Positions 1 through 11,055 are shown, counted from the stretch's first letter. The stretch: DNA of 64,000 nt from Amazonocrinis nigriterrae CENA67 (GCF_016056305.1 NZ_JAECZC010000028.1:1-64000), one strand, 5' to 3'. The notes: a model not told the origin generated them from the sequence alone. Program-made: numbers and translations.

Positions 1-557
1 GGAGCAGGGGGGCAGGGGAGCAGGGGAGAATTGTTTCTCAGTCCACTAAAGTGGACTTTAGCTATTAGTCAAGAAATAAATTTCTTGGCGAGATATTAGG
101 CAGGTGCAAGATTCAGTTTAAAGGACTGACAAATCACAAAACACTCCATTGCACTTGTACCTTACTGAAAGTCAACAGTCATCATACCAATTTGAAAAAT
201 GATTGCGGCTGATGGTTCCACGCAACCCAGACACAGAAAGCGATTCCTAATCTAAAATCTAAAATCCAAAATGGTATCAGCCATCGAAAACTCCTGTCGC
301 TGCCAAATGTAGCGCGAAATACATTTTTGGGTTTTAATTACAATATATAGTTCAAAAAAACATGTATCTTTAGTTTGAGCAAGCATCTACCGTAAGGCAT
401 AAATAAATCGATTTGACAATTGAAAAATTACTGAAAAGCTCCACTACCAATCAAAAGACACACTACTTTGAGGTTAGTGACCTTGTTTTCCCTGGTGACA
501 AGCAATTGTCGCACTGAGGTGGATTTGACAGTACGTAAGTCCTAAGTATTTGAGGAC
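1..557. other. Intergenic region with short repeats
   Basis: No convincing gene. Bases 1-28 are a G-rich short tandem repeat (units like GGGGAGCA) that recurs inside the first NRPS gene near 29767. Bases 41-56 form a perfect hairpin (GTCCACT, 2-base loop, AGTGGAC). A weak inverted repeat (ATACCAATTT near 185, AAAATGGTAT near 268) frames about 90 bp and may be a degenerate miniature element. Bases 537-559 form a hairpin (AAGTCCT/AGGACTT) just ahead of the first gene. Confidence 0.5.
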
Positions 558-623
558 TTGCATACAACCGATAAATCCACATTTTTCCCAACACAAGAAC
601 CGCTTCAGGTGAAAAGCGAAAGG

Positions 624-3368
624 ATGAAATACTGGTTCAGGAAATTAGCAATCTATACAGTCTTGCTATATCACTTATTAATCGGAAATAGTTACGCACA
701 AGCCAACCAAGTTGCGAATATTGATGTGCAGGGATTAAACGCGCTTCCAATAGTTGAAAACTTAGCAAGTGCTAATAATTTTGGGGAGAATCGCAAGGAA
801 GATTGGTGGCGATTTCATGAGATAGTCAAAGGAACAGAGAAACTAGAGGGACTTTTCACACTTTATAGGAATGAAAACTCAGGTCAAGTTTACTTGGAAA
901 TTAAACCGGAACAGTTAAATAAAGACTATTTAGCTACAGTAACATTAGAATCCGGCATTGGGGAAAGTAATATTTATAGTGGATTAGCTCTTGATGATTT
1001 TCTCTTCTATTTCCGGCGAGTTAACAATAATTTACACTTTGTTGTGCGTAATGTTAAATTTCGTACAGAAGCAAGTGAACCAGAACAGCGATCGCTTGCT
1101 CGTTCCTTTAGTGACTCAGTTCTTTATTCCCTAGAAATAGACAGTATTGATCCGCGCAGTAAAAATATTTTAATTAATCTGGAAGACTTGCTCATGCAGG
1201 ATTTACCAGGTTTAACGCCTCTATTGAAATACTCTTTGCAAGCTGATTATCGCTTAGAAGCAAGCAAGTCATATTTTGGTGATGTCAACAGCTTTCCTGA
1301 AAACATAGAGATTGATTCGATTTACGGTTTTTCATCACCAGAAGGAGCAAATTTAGTCACCTTACCCGATAGTAGGGCCCTCAGCCTCAAGGTACACTAC
1401 AGTTTTTCCAAACTTAGAGAAAACAACGGTTATATTCCCAGACTTGCCGATGACAGAGTAGGATATTTTATTACTGCCTTTAAAGATTTCTCTAAAAATA
1501 ACTCCCAAGAACCATTTGTCAGATACATTAATCGTTGGCATCTGGAACCATCCGACCCTAACCTACCCATATCTCCACCCAAAAAGCCAATTGTATTTTG
1601 GATTGAAAATGCTGTGCCTTTCGAGTACCGCAGCGCCATTCGTGAAGGTATTCTCATGTGGAACAAAGCATTTGAAAAAGCAGGATTCCAAAATGCTATT
1701 GAAGTACGGCAAATGCCAGATGATGCTGATTGGCAACCCGCAGATGTACGCTATAACACGATTCGCTGGTTCAATTCTCTGGATGCAGGTTTTGCCAGAG
1801 GGCCGACGCGCGTCAACCCACTCACTGGGGAAATCTTGGATGCAGATATTATCGTAGATGCCAATATGGTGCGATCAATTCAGCAAGTATATGGCACCTA
1901 CGTAGAGTCAAAAGTGAACAAGAAAGGATTGAGGAATAGAAACATTACTCAAGCCTCTGAATGCATTTATGAAGATTTACCTCAGACTGTCGCGTCTGGA
2001 AAGTTGAATACCGGAAGCGATTCTGAACTCTGCTATGGTATGGAATCTTTAGATCAGGCAAGTATGGGGGCGTTGACATTATCAGTTTTGCAAAACGCCA
2101 CACCCAATAGTGAAGCGATGCAGAATTACGTGCATCAATATTTGCGTTCTCTCATCGCCCACGAAGTCGGGCATACTCTCGGTTTACGCCATAACTTTCA
2201 CGGTAGCACCATGTTAGCGCCCGAAGAATTAAATAATACTGAAATCACTCACACCAAAGGTTTAGTCGGTTCGGTGATGGATTATCTACCCGTGAACATA
2301 GCACCGCAGGGAGTACAGCAAGGTGACTATTTCCCCCAGGTTATTGGCCCTTACGACGAATGGGCAATTGAATATGGTTATAAAAGAAGTCCTCAAGTGC
2401 TACTTGAGGCAATGATTCCAGAAACAGAAAAAAGTTTTTTAGAACAGATTGCTTTGGCATCACCTCAACCAGAATTATCTTACGCAACTGATGAGGATAT
2501 TTGGGACATCAATCCCCTGGCAAATGTTTGGGACATGAGTAGCGATGTGCTACTTTATTCTCAGTGGCAAATGGATAATGCCCGCGTCATGTGGCAGCGC
2601 CTTGACAAAGGTTATCTCTCCAAAGGAGAAAGCTACAGTAACCTGCGCGCCTTATTTAATAGAGTACTTCAATACTATTTTCGTAACGCCACCTTGCTAT
2701 CTAAATACATTGGTGGGCAATCGTTTCGCCGTCTCCATGCTAGTGATGATACTTCCTGGGCATTTGTACCAGTTTCCCTAGCAAAACAACGTCAAACATT
2801 GACAAAGTTGCAAGAATATGTATTTGCTGAAGAAGCTTTTCGTTTTTCACCACAATTACTGAATCAGCTAGCACCATCGCGGTGGCAACACTGGGGTAGT
2901 CCTGTACCCAACAACCGCCTTGATTATCCCATTCACGAACGTATTTTGAACTTCCAAACTGCGGTATTGCGATCGCTACTAGACAGCCAGAGGCTAAATC
3001 GTTTACAAGATATAGAATTAAAAACCTCGCCTGGGGAAGCACTTTCCATACCAGAACTGTTCGACACCCTGCAAAAAGACATCTGGACAGAAATTTTGAC
3101 TCAAAGCGAACCCAAGCCAATTTCTAGCATCCGGCGTTCATTGCAACGCGAACATTTGAATATTTTGCTAGAAATGGTGTTGCGTACTACTGATGCGCCT
3201 GAAGATGGGCGGACACTAGCTTGGTATGAATTGCGCCAACTGCAAAAAGCTATTGAGTCCAGGCTGAAACAATTTCCTGAAAACCTGGATATTTACACAT
3301 TAGCTCACCTAGAACTTTCAGGCGATCGCATCACTAAAGCATTAAATGCACAGTTGCTCTCGAAGTGA
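624..3368 (+). CDS. Secreted zinc-dependent metalloprotease (metzincin-like, DUF5117 type)
   Basis: A 914-residue protein that opens with a signal peptide (MKYWFRKLAIYTVLLYHLL, then an Ala-Gln-Ala-like cleavage region). It carries the extended zinc motif HEVGHTLGLRHNF, with ligands at about residues 513, 517 and 523 and the catalytic Glu at 514. A Met-turn-like SVMDY follows near residue 552, as in metzincins. The large N-terminal part (DUF5117/5118-like) and C-terminal helical part fit the family of bacterial extracellular metalloproteases of about 800-900 residues. The frame is open upstream to a TTG at 558, but that adds 22 polar residues ahead of the signal peptide, so the ATG at 624 is preferred. 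The substrate is unknown. It is a single gene, with a repeat-rich spacer separating it from the convergent hmpF. Confidence 0.8.
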   Translation: MKYWFRKLAIYTVLLYHLLIGNSYAQANQVANIDVQGLNALPIVENLASANNFGENRKEDWWRFHEIVKGTEKLEGLFTLYRNENSGQVYLEIKPEQLNKDYLATVTLESGIGESNIYSGLALDDFLFYFRRVNNNLHFVVRNVKFRTEASEPEQRSLARSFSDSVLYSLEIDSIDPRSKNILINLEDLLMQDLPGLTPLLKYSLQADYRLEASKSYFGDVNSFPENIEIDSIYGFSSPEGANLVTLPDSRALSLKVHYSFSKLRENNGYIPRLADDRVGYFITAFKDFSKNNSQEPFVRYINRWHLEPSDPNLPISPPKKPIVFWIENAVPFEYRSAIREGILMWNKAFEKAGFQNAIEVRQMPDDADWQPADVRYNTIRWFNSLDAGFARGPTRVNPLTGEILDADIIVDANMVRSIQQVYGTYVESKVNKKGLRNRNITQASECIYEDLPQTVASGKLNTGSDSELCYGMESLDQASMGALTLSVLQNATPNSEAMQNYVHQYLRSLIAHEVGHTLGLRHNFHGSTMLAPEELNNTEITHTKGLVGSVMDYLPVNIAPQGVQQGDYFPQVIGPYDEWAIEYGYKRSPQVLLEAMIPETEKSFLEQIALASPQPELSYATDEDIWDINPLANVWDMSSDVLLYSQWQMDNARVMWQRLDKGYLSKGESYSNLRALFNRVLQYYFRNATLLSKYIGGQSFRRLHASDDTSWAFVPVSLAKQRQTLTKLQEYVFAEEAFRFSPQLLNQLAPSRWQHWGSPVPNNRLDYPIHERILNFQTAVLRSLLDSQRLNRLQDIELKTSPGEALSIPELFDTLQKDIWTEILTQSEPKPISSIRRSLQREHLNILLEMVLRTTDAPEDGRTLAWYELRQLQKAIESRLKQFPENLDIYTLAHLELSGDRITKALNAQLLSK

Positions 3369-3565
3369 GATGGGGGGATGGGGAACTCGGGGCCCCCACG
3401 ACCGAAAGGAGGAGCCACTGCGTTGGGCGGCTCTGCCGACAGCCGCGCATGTGGCGTTGGGGATTAGGGGCGATGGGGGGATGAGGGGAAAATAATAACT
3501 CCTAACTCCCAACTCCTAACTCCTAACTCCCCACTCAGCACTCAGCACTCAGCACTCAGCACTTT
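3369..3565. repeat. Spacer with heptanucleotide tandem repeats (STRR)
   Basis: The spacer between two convergent genes holds two adjacent 7-bp-period arrays: AACTCCT units at about 3498-3530 and ACTCAGC units at about 3533-3563. Short tandemly repeated repetitive sequences of this kind are typical of Nostocales genomes. No terminator with a clear U-tract is visible. Confidence 0.75.
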
Positions 3566-5326
3566 CTAAGAAGCTAGCAATTCTGGCTGACATATCAAAC
3601 TTTGCAGAGTCTGACGCATTTCGCTAATAGTCTGGAGTTGATAATCACCAGTTTCTTGAACATGAGCCAAAGATTCCCCAACTCCTTGCAACTTATGCCG
3701 CAAACCATCCAAAGAATCTTGAATTGGTTGCAATGCTTCTTCATAGAGACGCACACGACCCCAACATTCAGCGGTTGCTGTTCGCAAAGATAGCAACTTT
3801 GCTTCCATCTCTTTGAGTTCTTGCTGTTTTTCTTGTTGGTCTTGGGTTTGATTATCAATCATCCCTTGGTCTAGCTCAAGAGCAGCAAGCATCTGCCCAA
3901 TTTCACGTTCTAACTTTTGTAGTTCTTGGGACTGTTGTTGTCGCTGAGTTTCAATTTGCAACAGAACTGGGCTTAAATCAATTTGCTTATCTTCTTCTGT
4001 ATTAGTAACAGTATGACCTTGCCGCCGTAACAATACAGCTTGATGTTGTTTGACCAACTTCTGCCGCTGTAGTAAACTACGGCGTTGTCCTACCAAGCTA
4101 GAATTTAGCATCTCGTAGTGGTCTTTTTCATCTGCCAGTTCCATTTCTAAATTGATTTGGTCATGGTCAGGTGCTTTACTGATTTTAATTTGCAGTTCTT
4201 GTATAGTTTCTTGCTTATATTTAAGTTCTTGTTCTTGATCGTGGACAAAGCTAGAGTCTATTTCCAACTTTTCCAACAAATCTTGTACTATCTTTTGCAG
4301 TTCTTCTAAAGGCATTTTTTCTAAAGCTTCTACATCAACTTTCTCGCTGGGAGACACATTGCCACAAGTAGCAGCCAAGGAGTAAATTTGTTGATATAAC
4401 TGTTCTTGATATTGCAACTGCTCTTTGACCACCCGGACATATTCTTGCTTGCTAGCAACAATTGCTGTATTCACTTGCAATTGGGCTGTTTGCTGCTTGA
4501 GAAAATCCTGTGCTTGTTGCCATGCATTTTGGCGATCGCTATAACTTTGCGAAAGGCGATCGACTTCCTCCTGTTGTTGATTTGCTAAAGTTCGTTGTTC
4601 CTGTAGTTGTTGCCAATGTGGGTTGAGAGTAGCTTGCTGTCTTTCCACCACTTCAAAAGCAAAATGCAGATGCTCTCGCACTTTTTCCGTAGGAGCAACA
4701 CGATTAGACAAGCGATCGAGTAAATCACTCATCACCCGACTTTGCTCTTCATCCAAAACCGTACCCTGTTGGCAATCGGCTTGGCGTTCCTCAAAGCGGC
4801 GCTGCTCACCCCGCAAATGTTCCCAAGCTCCCTCTAATTCTTGGCGATTCCGCTCAATTTCAGCTTGCAACTGTTCAATTTGCTCACGAAATGCATCAAC
4901 TTCCTGTTTTTGTGACTCCAGCTGTTGAAACTCTTCCTCCATTTGTTGCAACTGTTCCAGACGTGCTTCCATATCCATTTCACGGCGATTCATCTCTTGC
5001 GCCTGAAACGTCAACGACTGCTTCCACTGGTCAATCTCATCTTCCTTGAGCTTAAATTTTTCTAATTGGCGAGAAAAATTTTGCAAAATGTTCACTAATG
5101 GGCGTCCTGCTTCTTGAATCCGCTGTACTTGACGATTGGGATTCAGTTCCACAAGTACCAACGCACCATCATTTAATTTGCTTGCATCCTCAGCGGCAAT
5201 TACTTCTTCCGACACAGTACTCCAATTCTGGTCGGTTCGCTGACAAGCTAGCAGTTTCAGTTCGGTTTTGGAACTACCACCGAGTAAGCCGCCTTTCTGC
5301 TTTTGTACTTCTGCTAAATACAGCAC
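3566..5326 (-). CDS. hmpF: Hormogonium motility coiled-coil protein HmpF
   Basis: A 586-residue protein, almost entirely Gln/Glu/Leu-rich coiled coil after a short globular N-terminus (about residues 1-75, MLYLAEVQKQKGG...). It reads divergently from hmpA-E, the arrangement described for the Nostoc punctiforme hmp locus, where HmpF is required for type IV pilus-driven hormogonium motility and localises to the cell poles. The start is GTG, preceded by AAAGGA about 11 bases upstream. The gene identity rests on length, coiled-coil character and location; polar localisation is known for the family and is not visible here. Confidence 0.85.
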   Translation of the reverse strand: MLYLAEVQKQKGGLLGGSSKTELKLLACQRTDQNWSTVSEEVIAAEDASKLNDGALVLVELNPNRQVQRIQEAGRPLVNILQNFSRQLEKFKLKEDEIDQWKQSLTFQAQEMNRREMDMEARLEQLQQMEEEFQQLESQKQEVDAFREQIEQLQAEIERNRQELEGAWEHLRGEQRRFEERQADCQQGTVLDEEQSRVMSDLLDRLSNRVAPTEKVREHLHFAFEVVERQQATLNPHWQQLQEQRTLANQQQEEVDRLSQSYSDRQNAWQQAQDFLKQQTAQLQVNTAIVASKQEYVRVVKEQLQYQEQLYQQIYSLAATCGNVSPSEKVDVEALEKMPLEELQKIVQDLLEKLEIDSSFVHDQEQELKYKQETIQELQIKISKAPDHDQINLEMELADEKDHYEMLNSSLVGQRRSLLQRQKLVKQHQAVLLRRQGHTVTNTEEDKQIDLSPVLLQIETQRQQQSQELQKLEREIGQMLAALELDQGMIDNQTQDQQEKQQELKEMEAKLLSLRTATAECWGRVRLYEEALQPIQDSLDGLRHKLQGVGESLAHVQETGDYQLQTISEMRQTLQSLICQPELLAS

Positions 5327-5800
5327 ACCGTTTGTCCTTTTGTGTACTTGATGTCCGTGTTTTGGGATATACCTGAGATAATTCTGTCAACCTGTCTGAT
5401 ACCAATTTAGAGACTGGGCAATGGGGACTGGGGGCTGGGGATTCAAACCCTGCCCAAATCAATCCTTATTAGCTATCCTAATTGGGTATGATGCACCTCA
5501 ATTTGGGAAAACAAGACAGACAAAACTATTGATAGATGCTAACCACGTCTTGATATTTATAAAAACGATTTGATCACGCCTTTATATTCTCTACTGATGA
5601 CAGTGATGATGGCTTCCGTGGTATCACTAGCTTTGACAAAATCTATTACGAAAATTTACAGTTTGTATTTGAATGTATCCCCTGATCAGGATTAGTTACA
5701 AAAGAAATAAGATTTTGAGTACCCCAGACAAATTGGGATAGCTAATATTGTTTGAGATTAAAGAATGCAAACGGGATTAGAAGGAGCGCTATCGAGCTAA
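5327..5800. other. Divergent hmpF/hmpA promoter region
   Basis: A 474-bp spacer between divergent hmpF and hmpA must hold both promoters. It contains a G-rich short repeat near 5416-5443. I could not pick a convincing -35/-10 pair by eye. A Shine-Dalgarno AAGGAG lies at 5781-5786. An 11-codon mini-ORF (ATG at 5765) ends in TAA at 5798-5800, directly abutting the hmpA ATG. Confidence 0.5.
5765..5800 (+). other. Possible leader mini-ORF abutting hmpA
   Basis: ATG at 5765 opens an 11-residue reading frame (MQTGLEGALSS) whose stop codon TAA touches the hmpA ATG with no gap. The hmpA AAGGAG Shine-Dalgarno lies inside it. This geometry would allow translational coupling, but a frame this short can easily occur by chance. 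Confidence 0.2.
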
Positions 5801-7024
5801 ATGCAGGGAAATTTAAGTGAAATTGATATTCGCAGTATCCTGCAATTGATTGAGTTAGGGCAGCGAACTGGGCAACTTTTGGTGGAAGCCAGCTTTCACA
5901 ACAACGACAAACTCACACTAGACGAAGCAATCAGACCTCGCCATTCTCGGAACTACAAACAACAGTCTTGGTTTGTCTTTTTCCTCAACGGTCAAATTAT
6001 TTATTGCCAAGAAGGCGATAGTAATTTATTACGGATTGATGATTACTTACGCCATTACCGAGTTGAAATCCGGCTCGAAGAAAAGCAACTTGCCTGCCTA
6101 GGATTACAGAGTGTGCCAGAGTATGGATATATCTGGGCACTCTTAGAACGGAATATTATTAACCCCAAGGTCGCTCATAGTATCATCCACCACTTAGTGC
6201 ATCAAACACTCTTTGATTTACTGAGTTTACACCAGGGTAATTTCGTTTTTCTTCAGGGGGCTGCACTTGCCCCACAACTAACTAGCTTAGAAATTGCTCC
6301 TTTAGTAACTAAAATTATGCAACAAGTACAAGAGTGGAAGCAACTACATCCACACATTCAGTCTCCCGAACAATTACCGATGCTAGCTGATATAGTGCAG
6401 CTCAATTCTTCACTACCAGCAGCAACCGTCAGTAAGCTACAACAATGGGCAGATGGGAAAACATCGCTGCGCCAACTAGCTCGTTATCTCAACCGAGACA
6501 TTTTGACAGTTGCTAAAGCCATGTATCCATATGTACAACAAGGTTGGTTGCAACTAGTATATTCCGCGAGCAATAACTCCAAGACACACATACACGATAT
6601 GGGAGTGGGAGAAAAGCATACTCTGCGGATAGTATGTATTGACGATACAACAACTATCGGTGAGACTGTAGAGTCTATCCTTAAAGCCGAGGGTTATGAA
6701 GCGATCGCCCTCAGTAATCCCCTAGATGCCATTAGTCTCATTTTTCGACTACAACCAGATTTAATTTTATGCGATATTGCCATGCCAGAATTGGATGGTT
6801 ATGAAATTTGTGCCATGCTGCGACAATCCACAGCATTTCGGTTTGTACCAATTATCATGCTCACTGGTAAAGATGGATTTATTGATCGAGTCAGAGCTAG
6901 TATGGTCGGGGCAACAGATTATTTAACCAAGCCGTTTGGTGACACTGAGTTACTGATGCTCGTAGAAAAATATATAAACGCAAAATCTGATTTAGGCACA
7001 CAAATAAGATACAAGACTTGTTGA
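5801..7024 (+). CDS. hmpA: HmpA, PATAN-domain response regulator (PatA-like)
   Basis: A 407-residue protein. The N-terminal part (about 1-190) is a PATAN/DUF4388-type domain as in PatA and PixG, a linker with a helical stretch follows, and the C-terminal part (about 275-400) is a CheY-like receiver. Receiver residues visible are the acidic pair in VCIDD, the phospho-acceptor Asp325 in LILCDIAMP, and the Lys in LTKPF. First gene of the five-gene chemotaxis-like operon that in N. punctiforme controls hormogonium motility and polysaccharide release. AAGGAG at 5781-5786 lies 14 bases before the ATG. Confidence 0.85.
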   Translation: MQGNLSEIDIRSILQLIELGQRTGQLLVEASFHNNDKLTLDEAIRPRHSRNYKQQSWFVFFLNGQIIYCQEGDSNLLRIDDYLRHYRVEIRLEEKQLACLGLQSVPEYGYIWALLERNIINPKVAHSIIHHLVHQTLFDLLSLHQGNFVFLQGAALAPQLTSLEIAPLVTKIMQQVQEWKQLHPHIQSPEQLPMLADIVQLNSSLPAATVSKLQQWADGKTSLRQLARYLNRDILTVAKAMYPYVQQGWLQLVYSASNNSKTHIHDMGVGEKHTLRIVCIDDTTTIGETVESILKAEGYEAIALSNPLDAISLIFRLQPDLILCDIAMPELDGYEICAMLRQSTAFRFVPIIMLTGKDGFIDRVRASMVGATDYLTKPFGDTELLMLVEKYINAKSDLGTQIRYKTC

Positions 7025-7152
7025 TTCTTAAAAGATAGAGTAAAAAATGTTATCACAGAATCAACCAACTCCAGTACAACGTTATTATCTAGTAAATTAG
7101 TGACTTAGTAGAATTAATTTATACAATAAATACTTACGGAGGATCAGGGAAT

Positions 7153-7183
7153 GTTCCAAAAAGGAACGTCTACATCAGGAGGT
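7153..7183 (+). promoter_or_regulatory. Hairpin and strong RBS before hmpB
   Basis: A small hairpin (GTTCC, AAAAA loop, GGAAC; 7153-7167) is followed by a near-perfect Shine-Dalgarno AGGAGGT (7177-7183) 12 bases before the hmpB ATG. The 171-bp gap between hmpA and hmpB is large for an operon, so a processing site or internal promoter is possible. Confidence 0.4.
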
Positions 7184-7195
7184 AGATAGCCATTT

Positions 7196-7561
7196 ATGAG
7201 TATAGTTCTGATTGTGGAAGACAGTATTGCACAAAGGGAGATGATTACAGACCTCCTGAAAGCCAGTGGCTTAAAAGTCACCCATGCCAGTGACGGAGTA
7301 GAAGCATTGGAGGCAATTCAAACTGCACCTCCGGATTTAGTGGTATTGGATATTGTCATGCCCCGGATGAACGGCTACGAATTGTGTCGTCGTTTAAAGT
7401 CCGATCCAAAAACCCAAAATGTTCCCGTAGTCATGTGTTCTTCCAAAGGTGAAGAATTTGACCGCTACTGGGGCATGAAACAAGGTGCTGATGCTTACAT
7501 AGCTAAACCGTTTCAGCCAACAGAGTTGGTAGGAACAGTTAAACAACTACTGCGAGGATAA
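7196..7561 (+). CDS. hmpB: HmpB, CheY-like single-domain response regulator
   Basis: A stand-alone receiver of 121 residues. The acidic cluster is in LIVEDS (Glu8, Asp9), the phospho-acceptor is Asp52 in VVLDIVMP, and the conserved Lys104 is in IAKPF. It sits between the PATAN regulator hmpA and cheW-like hmpC, as in the known hmp locus, and is expected to be phosphorylated by the CheA-type kinase HmpE to control type IV pilus activity. The RBS is unusually strong. hmpC follows after 13 bases. Confidence 0.87.
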   Translation: MSIVLIVEDSIAQREMITDLLKASGLKVTHASDGVEALEAIQTAPPDLVVLDIVMPRMNGYELCRRLKSDPKTQNVPVVMCSSKGEEFDRYWGMKQGADAYIAKPFQPTELVGTVKQLLRG

Positions 7562-7574
7562 GGATGAAAACAAC

Positions 7575-8105
7575 ATGGTCAGCAAACCGGACTTTTTAAG
7601 TGGCAGTGGTCAAGACCACTTCCGTCCAGAATTACAAGTAGAAAGTCCAGAGGGTGAGTTACACTTGCGGTTTTACATACCCTCGCATCAGGAGTTTGCA
7701 CTACCAGCAACCGGTATTAAGGAAGTGATGGAACTGAGTCCTGATAGAATCACCCCCATTCCTAATGCTTCTCCTTTACTTTTGGGTACTCTAAATTTAC
7801 GAGGTCGAGTAATTTGGGTGGCTGATTTGGGTCAATTTCTTGGGGAAGCAGCTCCGTTAAACACAGATCGAGCAGAAATTCCGGTGATTGCTATTGAAGA
7901 ACAAGACACAATAGTGGGCTTAGCAGTAGAACAAATCGGTGGTATGGACTGGCTGGATGTACAGCATTTAATGCCACCAGCGAATCTACCAGATACTATG
8001 GCTCCCTTTTTGCGCGGAGAGTGGGTATTGGCTGATAAAAACAACCAGTGTCTGCGACTGCTCGATCAAATGGCAATTATACGGAGTGCAAGGTGGGCAG
8101 GATGA
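7575..8105 (+). CDS. hmpC: HmpC, CheW-like coupling protein
   Basis: A 176-residue CheW-domain protein. The family pattern is visible in [12 protein letters not shown], the glycine-rich [17 protein letters not shown] and IVGLAVEQI. CheW proteins bridge methyl-accepting receptors and the CheA kinase in polar signalling arrays. It lies 13 bases after hmpB and 16 bases before the preferred hmpD start, so co-transcription is likely. Confidence 0.85.
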   Translation: MVSKPDFLSGSGQDHFRPELQVESPEGELHLRFYIPSHQEFALPATGIKEVMELSPDRITPIPNASPLLLGTLNLRGRVIWVADLGQFLGEAAPLNTDRAEIPVIAIEEQDTIVGLAVEQIGGMDWLDVQHLMPPANLPDTMAPFLRGEWVLADKNNQCLRLLDQMAIIRSARWAG

Positions 8106-8121
8106 AATTGGGAGAGAGTCA

Positions 8122-11046
8122 ATGGCAGCTAGTATAGATGATTACCTCGAAATATATCAGCAGGCTTGTACAGCCTACGCGCAACAGAACTATGAAGTTG
8201 CGGTCAATTTAGTTGATCAGGTGGTACAAAATGTACCAGATGACCCCAATTGCCATTTACTGAGGGGTCATATCTATTACGTTTTGCAGCAATATGATGT
8301 AGCTAAAGCAGAATATCAAAAAGTGTTGCAGTTGACTGACAATCAAGAAATTATTGATTTGGCCAATAATAGTCTTGAAAGCGTCATTCAATACCAAAAA
8401 TCCTTAGAAGGACAGTTTGCTGCTGTAGACAATAGCTCGCAAAAGCCAGCAAATTTTACAGAAATATCTGATACTCTTGACTCTGGTGAATTCAGATTAG
8501 AAGATTTAGGAACGTTTGGGGACTTAGATAGCAGCAGCTTTGATTTGAACTCCTTTGATTACCAGCAACAAGCTGTGGATGTAGAAGAGCTATCCAGTAG
8601 TAGTCCGTTTGATATCTCTACAGATAGTAGTTCGTTTAATAAAACCCTAGATTATTCAGAATCTTTAAGCGATGACCCTTTTGCTTTGAATCAACACTTA
8701 GATGAACAAGAGTCGAACGCCAACGTTTGGGAAAAGCAAACAGAATTAGAGTTACCTATTTTCTGGCAGGAAGAAAATGTTGAGCAGCCAGAAATTAATA
8801 GTAATTTACTAGATAGTGGTGGCAATTACACTAATAACAAGTCACCATTTAATAAGAGTATCGACTCACCTTTCGCAGAAAATAATTCGCCAACTAGCAA
8901 TGACTTAGAAACAGATGATGAACTTTTGGAAGAAGAAAATTACCAAAAGCCAAGTAGTGCAGGATTGGACTTGAAAGTGAATAGCCTGCAAGATGAAACT
9001 TTACTGTTCACCAAAGAAGAATCCAAAAATGATTCTACACAAAAAAATACAATCAAATCTAGTAGCCCAAACAATTTATCTGAACCAGAATCAGGTAATT
9101 GGGTGCAGCGACTAGAAGAACAAGAAAAATTTTCAGAAGTTCCCTCATCTGTGAAGGAAAAATTTTCTTTGAAAGACCAGCAGGTGAAAGCAGATTTAAC
9201 AGCAGAACCAAATAACTTTGATAGTGATGAAGGTTTTGACTTTGAAGCCTTTGAGTCTGCCTTTGGTTCAGAAGAATTCTCATCTGATGCAGACCTTAAC
9301 AGCATACCAAGCAAAGGAAATTCTAAAAGCAACATCGAATTCTTAGACGACTTTGATGAATTCGACGACTTAGGAAATATTCCTGGGTTTGACTTGGCAG
9401 ATGCAGACTCTAGCTTTGGTGATGTGACAATGCTTTCCACTGCCATGGAAACAGGTGGGAAGACACGCGCTAAAGAAGGTAATAATGGAGCAAGCGATCG
9501 CGACGATGAACTGTTTTCCATTACTGGCTCCCACACAGGCGCACAACAGTCAGTACCAGTTTTTACCCAAACCGATGCCTCGAAGCTAGAACCCACCGTC
9601 AGTGTTGAACAGGGCTGGTTAGCACCATTAGAAAATGCCTCCCTAGACACGAAACCCTGGTTTGTTGCTGGTACTGTGGGCGCTTTCTCAGCGCTAGTTG
9701 TAGCCACAGTCAGCTTCGCGGCTACCAGCTTTTCTCCACCCCTACAACGGGAATCAGTACGGAATACAGGCTGGGCCATGTCACTAGCAGCTGGCATTGC
9801 TGGGTTTTCTACCGCTGCCTTCATGGGCAATCTCACACTCAAGCAAATTCGCCGCACAACTAGGGATCTGCAAGCTCAGTTTGATGCAGTCCGCCAAGGA
9901 AATCTCAATGTTCAAGCCACGGTGTATTCCGAAGATGAATTAGGAATGTTAGCCACTGGCTTTAATGAAATGGCGCGGGTAATTTTCACCACCACCAATG
10001 AAGCCCAACGCAAAGCCGACGAACAAGAGGAAGCTAAAGAAAATTTGCAACGTCAAGTGATTCGCCTGTTGGACGATGTAGAGGGCGCTGCTAGAGGAGA
10101 TTTAACAGTCCAAGCTGAAGTCACAGCTGACGTACTGGGAGCCGTTGCTGATGCTTTTAACCTGACAATTCAAAACTTGCGAGATATTGTACAACAGGTA
10201 AAAGTGGCAGCTAAAGAAGTTACTAAAGGTGCAACTAACTCGGAAACTTTTGCTAGAGCTTTATCTAGTGATGCTTTGCGGCAAGCGGAAGAGTTAGCAG
10301 TCACTTTAAATTCCGTGCAGGTAATGACCGACTCAATTCAGCGGGTAGCTGAAGCGGCGCGGGAAGCGGAAACAGTTGCTCGTGATGCCAGCACCATCGC
10401 CCTCAAAGGTGGGGAAGCGGTGGAAAATACTGTGGCAGGTATTTTAGAAATTCGAGAAACTGTAGCTGAAACAACTCGGAAGGTGAAGCGCTTAGCGGAA
10501 TCTTCTCAAGAAATTTCTAAAATTGTGGCGTTAATTTCTCAAATTGCCTCCCGTACTAACTTGCTAGCACTCAATGCTAGTATTGAGGCAGCACGGGCAG
10601 GAGAAGCCGGACGCGGGTTTGCAATTGTGGCAGATGAAGTGCGGCAATTAGCTGACAAATCTGCTAAATCCTTAAAGGAAATTGAACAAATTGTGATGCA
10701 AATCCAAAGCGAAACAGGCTCAGTAATGACCGCAATGGAAGAAGGCACACAACAGGTAATTAAAGGCACAAAATTGGCAGAAGAAGCCAAGCGATCGCTA
10801 GAGAATATCATTCAAGTAGCGAATCGTATCGATATTCTTGTGCGCTCAATTACTAGCGATACAGTAGAACAAACGGAAACTTCCCGCGCCGTTGCTCACG
10901 TCATGCAATCAGTGGAATTAACGGCCCAAGAAACCTCCCAGGAAGCGCAGCGAGTTTCTGGTGCCCTACAAAACCTAGTGGGTGTATCCCGTGACTTAAT
11001 TGCCTCCGTTGAACGTTTCCGCTTGGAAACCCTGGAAACAAGATAA
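8122..11046 (+). CDS. hmpD: HmpD, methyl-accepting chemotaxis protein
   Basis: A 974-residue protein. TPR-like helices are at about 1-100 ([12 protein letters not shown]..., [15 protein letters not shown]). A long acidic Ser/Asp/Phe-rich low-complexity region runs to about 490, two hydrophobic segments lie at about 511-536 and 549-570, a HAMP domain begins near 576, and a methyl-accepting signalling domain forms the C-terminus with the conserved hairpin tip ([18 protein letters not shown]). The linker between the two membrane segments is very short, so no periplasmic sensor domain is present and sensing is probably cytoplasmic. The ATG at 8122 has GGAGAG just upstream and removes the overlap with hmpC; a GTG at 8086 is the alternative. 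Confidence 0.85.
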   Translation: MAASIDDYLEIYQQACTAYAQQNYEVAVNLVDQVVQNVPDDPNCHLLRGHIYYVLQQYDVAKAEYQKVLQLTDNQEIIDLANNSLESVIQYQKSLEGQFAAVDNSSQKPANFTEISDTLDSGEFRLEDLGTFGDLDSSSFDLNSFDYQQQAVDVEELSSSSPFDISTDSSSFNKTLDYSESLSDDPFALNQHLDEQESNANVWEKQTELELPIFWQEENVEQPEINSNLLDSGGNYTNNKSPFNKSIDSPFAENNSPTSNDLETDDELLEEENYQKPSSAGLDLKVNSLQDETLLFTKEESKNDSTQKNTIKSSSPNNLSEPESGNWVQRLEEQEKFSEVPSSVKEKFSLKDQQVKADLTAEPNNFDSDEGFDFEAFESAFGSEEFSSDADLNSIPSKGNSKSNIEFLDDFDEFDDLGNIPGFDLADADSSFGDVTMLSTAMETGGKTRAKEGNNGASDRDDELFSITGSHTGAQQSVPVFTQTDASKLEPTVSVEQGWLAPLENASLDTKPWFVAGTVGAFSALVVATVSFAATSFSPPLQRESVRNTGWAMSLAAGIAGFSTAAFMGNLTLKQIRRTTRDLQAQFDAVRQGNLNVQATVYSEDELGMLATGFNEMARVIFTTTNEAQRKADEQEEAKENLQRQVIRLLDDVEGAARGDLTVQAEVTADVLGAVADAFNLTIQNLRDIVQQVKVAAKEVTKGATNSETFARALSSDALRQAEELAVTLNSVQVMTDSIQRVAEAAREAETVARDASTIALKGGEAVENTVAGILEIRETVAETTRKVKRLAESSQEISKIVALISQIASRTNLLALNASIEAARAGEAGRGFAIVADEVRQLADKSAKSLKEIEQIVMQIQSETGSVMTAMEEGTQQVIKGTKLAEEAKRSLENIIQVANRIDILVRSITSDTVEQTETSRAVAHVMQSVELTAQETSQEAQRVSGALQNLVGVSRDLIASVERFRLETLETR

Positions 11047-11055
11047 ATCTAAGTT

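Noticed and set aside
8940-9857. Long antisense frame opposite hmpD
   Set aside because: Lies opposite the Ser/Asp/Glu-rich region; the biased codons of hmpD create it. Ser-rich nonsense product.
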